Of a stretch of 64,000 nt of DNA, positions 52,401-58,957 are shown piece after piece; the first letter of the stretch is position 1; every line of letters starts with the position of its first letter. The notes below the pieces were generated by a model. That model was not told the DNA's origin, did no database searches, and worked only from the letters and a program-made list of their open reading frames with translations. A program made the position numbers and the translations under genes. The stretch is taken from contig NZ_JAFMYU010000018.1 in NCBI RefSeq assembly GCF_017353255.1, positions 62,001 through 126,000 on the forward strand, read 5' to 3'. Origin of the DNA: Fibrella aquatilis. Lineage in GTDB: Bacteria > Bacteroidota > Bacteroidia > Cytophagales > Spirosomataceae.

Positions 52401-52748
52401 AACGCGTGGCTCAACTCGCTCTCGCAGGCCCTTGTAGGTAAGCCCCTGAGCACCCTGCGCGATGCCGACGAGGCCGTGTTACACGACCGATTCCGGCGCA
52501 TGATGCGCGACCTTGACAACGTAACGTACCTAACGCCCGCCGACATTGACGGGGAGCAGGAAGAGGTATTTAGCCTAAAAATAGGTACGTTGGTGGAAGG
52601 GCTGCACGAGCAATTGGTCCGAATGCCGAGGAATAAACGCCCGCAGGTAGAAGCCGCCGAAAAAGTCCTTCGCAAACAGCTTAGCAACGATAATGTCGTT
52701 AATATTGCTGCATTGACAAACATTCTCAAGGATCTGCTCAATAAATGA
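49461..52748 (+). CDS. sspC: Large P-loop ATPase, SspC-like
   Basis: A 1095-aa AAA-type ATPase. Walker A is GAYGTGKSS (residues 50-58) and Walker B LLMLVVDEFGKFLEYA (Asp146-Glu147). A long mostly helical body without clear known domains follows (LEQILEHQTKLLNHLILDGLFE at about 575). It overlaps the upstream DUF4007 gene by 11 bases and the downstream PP-loop gene by 4 (ATGA), so the three form one translationally coupled unit. In Ssp systems the matching ATPase is required for modification; the exact step is unclear. Confidence 0.75.
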   Translation: MPANTYTPSVNIIRDANRPLVYYPTPNAMRVVSQIANDFKQGQRAFNVIGAYGTGKSSLLWALEQSLRAATEPDRKRFFDVNLLPDAAVDVVNVVGEYASIIETIANRFGAEDTQTDHVLQAIYDRYHDLGKQYPTRQPLLMLVVDEFGKFLEYAVKHEPEQELYFVQRLAEFANDTKHNICLVTTVHQNTDAYASKLSEAQRKEWTKVKGRLREITFNEPVEQLLFLAGEHLANRAEIANRSAGAVPGKAQVKAVLKLAQSSKALSLDKSQATDIAAKLSPLDPLSASTLALALQRYGQNERSLFSFLESTDHTGLSRIRLSEENPFYNVANVVDYLTFNFYAYLSTNTNPDYIAWRGIRMTLEKVEGQFGTAAEPYEKLVKTVGLLAIFMPHSATLDKAFLVQYAQWCLGILDAEQRIGELETWNIIKYRNYRGRYILNEGSDLDVQVELSRAGNDVDQVRDVATLLQRYYQLPPVMAKRDAYRTGTPRVFEYWISERPLAKVPEGEIDGYINLIFTEYLSLEDIRAQVAGEREAILYVYYQHTVEIRDHLFGMEKTKLVMERHDEDKVALRELEQILEHQTKLLNHLILDGLFEPKKVTWLFQGETKTVASPRELNQLLSEVCEAVYEEAPVFRNELVNRHKYASSIGLAKRNYLKAMVEQWGEPDLGFSKDLFPPEKTIFLTLLAQNGLYDTFRTDRVSGDYVPTTPTLTPGSTFEPLWKKSGDFIDSAKQGRRSVAEFVETLNKRPLKLKQGLIEFWVPTYLLLRRDDYAFFEDGIYVPNLSWETLELILKDPKRYAIKTFGVDGLRLNLLNEYRHLFQQTAELRFSNQSFIETIKPLLTFYRDLPDYAKHTKRLSREAVAVRLAIEKSQEPEKTFFEDLPTALGYTADELQTVPDRFVAFVTGLQDAVQDIRTAYDGLIGRFEAFLLTEFLGEKADFAVYQARLQNRFTNVPDDLLQPPQRTFLSRLRSQLDDRNAWLNSLSQALVGKPLSTLRDADEAVLHDRFRRMMRDLDNVTYLTPADIDGEQEEVFSLKIGTLVEGLHEQLVRMPRNKRPQVEAAEKVLRKQLSNDNVVNIAALTNILKDLLNK

Positions 52749-53863
52749 CAAACGTCAGACACGTACTGGGAATTTCAGGGGGCAAAGACAGTGCTGCATT
52801 GGCGATCTACATGCGCGATCTTTACCCTGACCTTAATATCGAGTATTACACCTGCGACACGGGCCGGGAGCTGGAAGACACGTATCAACTGATCGACAAC
52901 CTGGAGAACTATTTGGGGAAGCCGATTAAGCGGCTTCGGGCTGCCGAGAACAGCACACAAACGCCGTTTGACCACTACCTGCGGCTCTACGGCGGCTATT
53001 TGCCCTCGTCGCAGACGCGGTGGTGTACGAAGAAACTAAAACTCGACCCCTTTGAGGCGTTTGTAGGCAACGACCCGGTGATCTCGTATGTGGGTATCCG
53101 GGGCGACGAAGACCGCGAGGGCTACATCTCGAAGAAGACGAACATTCAGTCGATTTTCCCTTTCCGCAAGAATATCTGGAGCGAAGACGTGGTGAGCAAG
53201 GTGTTGAATAACAACAACGCCGCCGCGATTGCTGACCTCCACGCCGCACTTGCCCCGGCTGCCGGTCTGCCGGGGAGCAACCCGCGCTTTGCCGACATTC
53301 TGAGCAAGCCCACCTCGTTTAGTTTCCCACAGGTGCAGAAGCTGAACCTGTTGCTCGACACCGACACGCGGCTGTTCAACCGGTTGGTGCATACGTACCT
53401 GCAACAAACGGCCTACCCGTTAGCACAGGAACCGACCTTTCCGCTGATCGACAATGACGAGGTGTTGGTGCGCGACGATATTTTCCGGCTGCTGCGGGAA
53501 AGCGGCGTGGGCGTACCGGCCTATTACGAAAAGCTTGATTTCAGCGTCAACGGCAAGCAGGGGCAGTACGCCCGGAGCCGGTCGGGCTGTTTTTTCTGCT
53601 TCTATCAGCAGAAGATCGAATGGATTTGGCTCTACGAACAGCACCCCGACCGCTTCGCCGAAGCAATGACCTACGAGAAAGACGGCTACTCATGGAATGA
53701 CGAAGAAACCCTCGAACAGATGATACAGCCCGCCCGAATACAGGCGATTAAAGAAGAGTATCTTAAGAGGACTCAACGCAACGCCGAAAAAGTAAAATCA
53801 CCATACTTGTTGGACATCCTTAACGACGCAGAAAGTGAGGGTTGTGCAGCTTGTTTTATTTAA
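52745..53863 (+). CDS. sspD: PP-loop sulfurtransferase, SspD/DndC-like
   Basis: A 372-aa PAPS-reductase-family ATP pyrophosphatase. The PP-loop is SGGKDS (11-16) in LGISGGKDSAALAIYMRDLYP. Cys residues likely to hold an Fe-S cluster are Cys94 in TRWCTKK and Cys282/Cys285 in RSGCFFCFYQQKIEW, with another pair near the C terminus (CAACF). In DndC/SspD these activate the DNA backbone with ATP and deliver sulfur. A sulfur donor (SspA/DndA cysteine desulfurase) is not encoded in the window, so a housekeeping IscS/SufS would have to serve. The next gene starts 10 bases downstream. Confidence 0.8.
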   Translation: MTNVRHVLGISGGKDSAALAIYMRDLYPDLNIEYYTCDTGRELEDTYQLIDNLENYLGKPIKRLRAAENSTQTPFDHYLRLYGGYLPSSQTRWCTKKLKLDPFEAFVGNDPVISYVGIRGDEDREGYISKKTNIQSIFPFRKNIWSEDVVSKVLNNNNAAAIADLHAALAPAAGLPGSNPRFADILSKPTSFSFPQVQKLNLLLDTDTRLFNRLVHTYLQQTAYPLAQEPTFPLIDNDEVLVRDDIFRLLRESGVGVPAYYEKLDFSVNGKQGQYARSRSGCFFCFYQQKIEWIWLYEQHPDRFAEAMTYEKDGYSWNDEETLEQMIQPARIQAIKEEYLKRTQRNAEKVKSPYLLDILNDAESEGCAACFI

Positions 53864-53873
53864 TAGATAACTT

Positions 53874-55007
53874 ATGGTATTTAACATAGAGACTTGGAAT
53901 CTAAGACAAATGATCTCATTATTTGATTCTGGAGAGTTAAATCTTAATCCTCCTTATCAACGTGGTGATATCTGGAGCCCGATTGCTAAGAGAAAACTTA
54001 TTGACTCAATAAAACATTCATATCCTTTACCTGCGTTTTTCATATATCGTAATGTAGATGGTCAATTTGAGATGGTTGATGGCCAACAAAGAACTAGGGC
54101 TATTCTTGGATATCATAAAGGTTATTTTCCCGATATGGATAAATTGTACATTCAAGAAATAGATGCTAATTTTTTCTACTCTAGTTATCAAATAGCTGTT
54201 TACATAATTTCCGAAACTAATGAATCAGAAATTGAGGACTTTTACTATAGAGTAAATAAGTATGGTACTAAGTTAAATAGACCGGAAATAGCAAGGGCCC
54301 AATATTCTAGCACTCAACAGCAAAATCTTGTTGAAAAACTTTCTACGGAGAATGATTTTACTTCATTGAATCTATTTACTGATGCTACTTTAAAAAGATT
54401 GAATGATACAGACTTAGTTGCAGAGTTACTGACATTACAAAAATTAGGAAATACCGATAAAAAAATACAGGTAGAAAAAAGATTTTATGAGAATATAGAT
54501 TTTACAGAACAAGACGCTCGGGCTTTAGAAGAGCAATTTGGCGAAGTTTTAGTACATTTTCAACGATTCAATGCCATATACCCGTTAAATAGAACCAGAT
54601 ATAAGCAGAGAAACGATTTTTATACGCTTTATGGATTTTTGAAAGATAATGTTAATCTTGAGCGAGAAACATTAGATTATTTCTACAAAATTCTCGTTCT
54701 GATCGGGGAAGATATATATCCTTCTAATGAACGGTGTTATTCTTTCAGAGAGTATGCAAATAATTGTGTGAGTCAATCAAATTCTAAGAGAGCTAGAGAT
54801 GAAAGATCAAAGTTCTTAAATGACTTATTACTTAATGTGGATGAACACCCTTTGAGTAGGCCAGAAGATGATCCAGATGTTAACTTCGTCATTTTAGACT
54901 TGTTAACCTTTTATAATTTAAACGATGATAGTCTTACCCAACAGGGATTATACTGGCTAGTTAATTTAGGAGAACTTGAAAGAGCTACTGGTAGAAACTA
55001 TTTTTGA
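53874..55007 (+). CDS. DUF262-domain protein without a visible nuclease domain (SspE-like position)
   Basis: A 377-aa protein. The N-terminal DUF262 fold has LNPPYQRGDIW (about 25-34) and FEMVDGQQRTRAILGYHKG (66-84), the DGQQR motif found in SspE and GmrSD-type restriction factors that sense modified DNA and hydrolyse NTP. The C-terminal half is helical; I see no HNH (DUF1524) or other nuclease motif, unlike SspE, so it may be a truncated or regulatory version. It is strikingly AT-rich compared with sspBCD (a 60-base sample at 54421 has 16 G+C, one at 53221 has 44). It follows sspD by 10 bases. Confidence 0.8.
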   Translation: MVFNIETWNLRQMISLFDSGELNLNPPYQRGDIWSPIAKRKLIDSIKHSYPLPAFFIYRNVDGQFEMVDGQQRTRAILGYHKGYFPDMDKLYIQEIDANFFYSSYQIAVYIISETNESEIEDFYYRVNKYGTKLNRPEIARAQYSSTQQQNLVEKLSTENDFTSLNLFTDATLKRLNDTDLVAELLTLQKLGNTDKKIQVEKRFYENIDFTEQDARALEEQFGEVLVHFQRFNAIYPLNRTRYKQRNDFYTLYGFLKDNVNLERETLDYFYKILVLIGEDIYPSNERCYSFREYANNCVSQSNSKRARDERSKFLNDLLLNVDEHPLSRPEDDPDVNFVILDLLTFYNLNDDSLTQQGLYWLVNLGELERATGRNYF

Positions 55008-55009
55008 AG

Positions 55010-55963
55010 ATGGATATCAAGAACAGAAGTATTGTCCTTTCCGAGACAGAGAGTGGCGATTTGAATGACAATTTGAATTGGATAGAGCACGAAGAGGTCA
55101 AGTATCATTTGAGATACTTATCTGAATATAAATTTTCAAAAGGTGCAAACTCCAACGTGTACATCCTGAAAGATCTATCTGGGTTAAAAAAGGATAGAGC
55201 TGTAAAAATATGTAATTATTCAAAACCTGGAAGAAATGCTAAAGAAACTGTTATAAGAAGATATGGACGATTTATAAATGAAATAGAAGTACTGAAAGAT
55301 TTAGGTACTAAAGGTAAAGAGAACATAGTTCAGTACGATTTTGATGGTTTTATAGAGCTAAAAGGTAATATGTTTCCATACTACGTTATGGAGAAAGCAG
55401 ATACTGATCTAAAAGAGTATTTGCAAGAGAATCAAGAAATAGATGAGCAAGAAAAGGTAAAATTTTGCTTAAATATTTATAATGCTATAAAAGAACTCCA
55501 CGACGAGGATTATTATCATCGTGATATCAAGCCTGACAATATTTTGCTATTTTATCAAGATGATGAAAAAGAGAAAGCTGTTTGGAAGCTTGGTGACTTA
55601 GGGCTTGTTGCTCATAGAGATAAAGACTACGATGATATCGGTGAACGAATCGGTCCTATAGGTTGGCTTTCGCCCGAAGCTATGAACAAAATGTTGACGC
55701 AAAAGACTAATACTAATTTCGATTGCAGTATTGACGAAAAATCAGATATTTTTCAGCTAGGTAAGCTTTTCTGGTTTATCTTTCAATTAAATGCTCCTAT
55801 TGGTCAAGTTTCTTTTGATGATTTTATCTGCAAAGCAGTCCATAAGAAAGATATTTTTTGTTTAATAGCTGAAATGCTATCATATTCAAAGGAAAATAGA
55901 GCAGATAGGGAATTTATCGACATGTTTTTAGGCGATATTGCTAGAAGATACGCAGTAGCATAG
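55010..55963 (+). CDS. Ser/Thr protein kinase in the defence operon
   Basis: A 317-aa kinase with a complete catalytic set. Gly-rich loop SKGANSNVY (43-51), Lys66 in AVKICNY, catalytic loop HRDIKPDNILL (170-180), Asp196 in GDLGL replacing DFG, and SPEAMNK in the activation segment. It has no membrane anchor or sensor domain; short N- and C-terminal tails only. The ATG at 55010 is preferred; TTG at 55004 is possible and would overlap the DUF262 stop. It is AT-rich like the DUF262 gene, so the pair looks like one imported cassette. Kinases act in some defence systems (BREX PglW, Stk2), but pairing with DUF262 and Ssp genes is unusual. Confidence 0.87.
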   Translation: MDIKNRSIVLSETESGDLNDNLNWIEHEEVKYHLRYLSEYKFSKGANSNVYILKDLSGLKKDRAVKICNYSKPGRNAKETVIRRYGRFINEIEVLKDLGTKGKENIVQYDFDGFIELKGNMFPYYVMEKADTDLKEYLQENQEIDEQEKVKFCLNIYNAIKELHDEDYYHRDIKPDNILLFYQDDEKEKAVWKLGDLGLVAHRDKDYDDIGERIGPIGWLSPEAMNKMLTQKTNTNFDCSIDEKSDIFQLGKLFWFIFQLNAPIGQVSFDDFICKAVHKKDIFCLIAEMLSYSKENRADREFIDMFLGDIARRYAVA

Positions 55964-55983
55964 ATCTAGTTTTTAATCCTGGA

Positions 55984-56499
55984 TTAATTCATTGCTGACC
56001 TTTCTAAACTATTTAAGAATCCTACCGCGCCGTAAGGGTTTTCAAATAATTGAGGCTCGTCAACTAATCTTGACTGCATAAGGTCAAAGCCGCCGCAGGC
56101 GTATTCTTCAATGAGCTTAATCAGGTCAAAGGCTTTACTGTCGATCTGATCTTCGTCCATTTCCTCTAGGTCAATCAGTTCTATATCAGACAGGGCTAAC
56201 AGGGCCATGAATACGTACTCGACCAGCGGGCGGGGCCGCCAGAATTCAACGGCTATGAACTTAGTGCCTTCCGTAGCCCGGTCAAGTGGAACGCGATAGT
56301 TCTGGCGGATGCCCAGTACGGCAGCGTAAAGGAAGCATTCGTAGTAGTTGGCAAAGATTTTACCCTGCGAAAACTTCTCTTCCTCCGTACCCGACGAGGT
56401 GTCGAAGGCGCGTTTGCGAGACAGTTTGTCGATCATGTCCCGGTAGCGGTTGGGGTAATAGGGGGTCTTCTTATCGAAGCGGTCGAGTAGGGTTTGCAT
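55984..56499 (-). CDS. Uncharacterised 171-aa defence-operon protein
   Basis: Last gene of the minus-strand operon, converging on the kinase gene with 20 bases between the stops. It reads LLDRFDKKTPYYPNRYRDMIDKLSRKRAFDTSSGTEEEKFSQGKIFANYYECFLYAAVLGIRQNYR and so on, mostly helical and acidic in its second half. The FxxYYxCFLYAAVLG stretch recalls small phosphorothioation-associated proteins, but I cannot name the family with certainty. It begins directly after the stop of the 56500-58716 ATPase gene. Confidence 0.65.
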   Translation of the reverse strand: MQTLLDRFDKKTPYYPNRYRDMIDKLSRKRAFDTSSGTEEEKFSQGKIFANYYECFLYAAVLGIRQNYRVPLDRATEGTKFIAVEFWRPRPLVEYVFMALLALSDIELIDLEEMDEDQIDSKAFDLIKLIEEYACGGFDLMQSRLVDEPQLFENPYGAVGFLNSLERSAMN

Positions 56500-58716
56500 C
56501 TAACAATTTACTTTTTGAATCGTGACTTCTAGTTCATTACGAAACGCGTTTGATACACCATCGGGCATATCTAACTGGTAAACGTTCAGTGTCTTGTCTG
56601 CCGCTTGTAAGTCTGTCCGGAGTTCGTGCAATCTGACTAAATCGGGTTTGTAACGGCCTATGCGGGTGGTGTCTTCTACCAGTAGTTCCTTTACAATCAC
56701 GATACTCTGTCTGAACGTGTTGGCTGTTTCCCGGAAGAAGGTCATGGCTTTCACCACGTCGAAATCAGACACGGGAGCATCCGAGATCAGAGGGTAAAAC
56801 GAGGCGTAGTTGCGGGTTTTGTTGGCCGACACAATTGCCATGATGATCGACAGTTTCAACGAACTAACGAGCGACGTGTTGAGGTTGCCAACTTCGCGCC
56901 CATCGTTATCCAAGATGGCTGGTCGGTATCCTCCGTCCGACGTCTCTATGAAGCGAATAGTGCCGTAGAACGCGCCCGTTGGGGCATTTATGTTGCGGTA
57001 GTGGGTATTGGCGGTGTCTTCAAGCTGCTGAACCAATTCCTGATACTTCGTCTTTTTCACCCGTTTGGTCAATTCCATCAGGTCAAACAGGATCGTTTTC
57101 TTTTGCGTCAGATGAGCAGGCACCTGCCCTTCCGACAACTTGCTCAACTCACTGTTGATCTCCCGCAGTCGGTCTTCATGCTGTTTCTTTTTATTCCGGT
57201 CGCCCACCAAATCGCCCTCAAACTTCTTTATGTCTGCCGTTGCGCCGTTCATCGAGTTCACAATGTCGCGGGCGTTGACGATGCCGCTTAACTGCTCCTG
57301 TTGCTGCAACTCGCGGGCTTTCGCCTCGAACTCTTCTTTGCAAGATCGAACCCGTTCGCGTCCAGCGTTTTGTTCCTGTATTGATTGCTGCACCCGTTGG
57401 TTGATGCTGTCGATGCTGCTTTTCATGCCCAAGCCGTTGGCATAGAACTGTCTGAAAAATGATTTCAGGTTTTTCCGGGGGCGTTCGGGCTGTATGATTT
57501 CGGGTTCCGACAGCAGCAGACTGACGATGGCATCATAAGCTTCGCTGCCTTTGGGCGCGGGCCGGTCACAAACCTTACAATGCTCTTCGTCAAGCATTTG
57601 CCGCACATACATGGGTTCAGGTACGTTGTCGGGTAGCCGGATTTGTAGTTTCTCGTTCGCCTGTTTGGTTAAGTTTGCCGTGGCTTTCCGTATGGCAATG
57701 GCGTCATCATAAGCCGTTAGTTTGTCTTCAAACTTATCGAGCAACGACGACGTACCCAAGAGCACCCAATTGTCGGAAAACAGCTTCCGGCTTAACCCCT
57801 CATCAAACGCATCTGACTGTTTCACGGCAGCGGTGTAGGCAGCTTCGGCCTGACTACGGGCTTGGTTCAGTTTGCTGATTGTTTGGGCAAACTCAATGCT
57901 TGCCGACAGCGCGTCTATTTTCTCCTGCGCCTCCTGCTGATTCTGCGAAGCATTGGTAATCTGTTCTTCCAGCCGACGTACCTGCGTTTCCAATAATCGC
58001 TGCTCGGTTTGTAACTCGCCAATACGTACCTGATTCTTCTGCGACTTGCTTAATACCTGATCGAAAGCAGATTGGGCAGTTTTGTAGGCTCTCTCGGCTA
58101 CCTCGATATAGGTGTCCCACCGGTCAATGTCCGACAGGCGTTTGATCACGTTCTTCAACGAACCGTTGCTTGATGTGTCGATGAGGTTGCTAATGCCCCG
58201 TTCGCCTTGAAACCAGACATAGGGCCGCACATCGACCGGAATCAGGCGTTCAAGAATTTCGGCCTGTTTGGCCTCGGCAACCGGTTTGTAAGAGACAATA
58301 TCATATTCCAAGATCTGAAACTCGCTCTTGCCCGGTTCCACCCATGTTTTCTCGTCTGTCCGGCGGGTGCGGTACGTTCTAACTAATTGGTATTTCCTGG
58401 GATTGCCGTTGCGTTGATCGTCCACCTCGATCACCACCTTTGTCTCAACACTATCGCCTATATCGCACTCCGCTTTGGCCTTCTCTGATACTAAGTCGCC
58501 CTTGACGGCATTGGTCAGCTTTAGCCCACCCGGTGTGGCACGGGGCGCATTATCGGTGATACCATCACTAAAAACCCACTGAAATGCGTCATACAGCTTT
58601 GATTTACCGTAGCCATTAGCACCGAGCACAATGTTCAGTCCTTCCACAAACTCAAACTGATTGGCGGCCCCGTAATAGCACAGGAAGTTAGTGATATTGA
58701 TTTTTCGGATGAGCAT
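56500..58716 (-). CDS. DndD-like SMC/Rad50-type ATPase with zinc hook
   Basis: A 738-aa ABC-type ATPase. Walker A is GANGYGKSK (residues 32-40) right after a Rad50-like start MLIRKINITNFLCYYG. Two long coiled-coil stretches (about 205-300 and 440-560) flank a hook with CKVC (Cys380, Cys383). The C-terminal SLVSSLKLSIIMAIVSANK (signature-like) and FYPLISDAPVSDFD (Walker B) close the head. DndD and related defence ATPases have exactly this plan, and the zinc hook is as in Rad50/DndD. It is part of a minus-strand operon with the helicase and two small proteins. Confidence 0.85.
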   Translation of the reverse strand: MLIRKINITNFLCYYGAANQFEFVEGLNIVLGANGYGKSKLYDAFQWVFSDGITDNAPRATPGGLKLTNAVKGDLVSEKAKAECDIGDSVETKVVIEVDDQRNGNPRKYQLVRTYRTRRTDEKTWVEPGKSEFQILEYDIVSYKPVAEAKQAEILERLIPVDVRPYVWFQGERGISNLIDTSSNGSLKNVIKRLSDIDRWDTYIEVAERAYKTAQSAFDQVLSKSQKNQVRIGELQTEQRLLETQVRRLEEQITNASQNQQEAQEKIDALSASIEFAQTISKLNQARSQAEAAYTAAVKQSDAFDEGLSRKLFSDNWVLLGTSSLLDKFEDKLTAYDDAIAIRKATANLTKQANEKLQIRLPDNVPEPMYVRQMLDEEHCKVCDRPAPKGSEAYDAIVSLLLSEPEIIQPERPRKNLKSFFRQFYANGLGMKSSIDSINQRVQQSIQEQNAGRERVRSCKEEFEAKARELQQQEQLSGIVNARDIVNSMNGATADIKKFEGDLVGDRNKKKQHEDRLREINSELSKLSEGQVPAHLTQKKTILFDLMELTKRVKKTKYQELVQQLEDTANTHYRNINAPTGAFYGTIRFIETSDGGYRPAILDNDGREVGNLNTSLVSSLKLSIIMAIVSANKTRNYASFYPLISDAPVSDFDVVKAMTFFRETANTFRQSIVIVKELLVEDTTRIGRYKPDLVRLHELRTDLQAADKTLNVYQLDMPDGVSNAFRNELEVTIQKVNC

Positions 58717-58719
58717 AAT

Positions 58720-58950
58720 CTACAGGAGCGTCGTGTTGAGATGAGCATTCAGGCGGTTGGCCGCCAGGTTAGGCGTACTACCATCTTCTACTACGTTTAC
58801 CATCTGCCGAACTAACCCCACCAACACCTGCGCGTCGGCGTTGTAGTGGCTTGTCAGCGTCATTTGTGCCACATCGGCAGGCGAGAGGCTATACTTCTCC
58901 TGAATCTCGCTGTCTTCAAGGAATGATTTAACAATGTCGAGTTGTGTCAT
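58720..58950 (-). CDS. Small 76-aa protein of the helicase operon
   Basis: A 76-aa protein (MTQLDIVKSFLEDSEIQEKYSLSPADVAQMTL ... AANRLNAHLNTTLL), helical and acidic. It sits 3 bases upstream of the zinc-hook ATPase and 7 bases downstream of the helicase gene, so it is clearly part of the operon. No family recognised. It could be a small subunit of an ATPase/helicase complex. Confidence 0.75.
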   Translation of the reverse strand: MTQLDIVKSFLEDSEIQEKYSLSPADVAQMTLTSHYNADAQVLVGLVRQMVNVVEDGSTPNLAANRLNAHLNTTLL

Positions 58951-58957
58951 AGGTACG

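Noticed and set aside
53874-55007. Calling the DUF262 protein SspE
   Set aside because: The DGQQR motif fits, but no HNH/DUF1524 nuclease part is visible and the composition differs from sspBCD, so only an SspE-like position is claimed.
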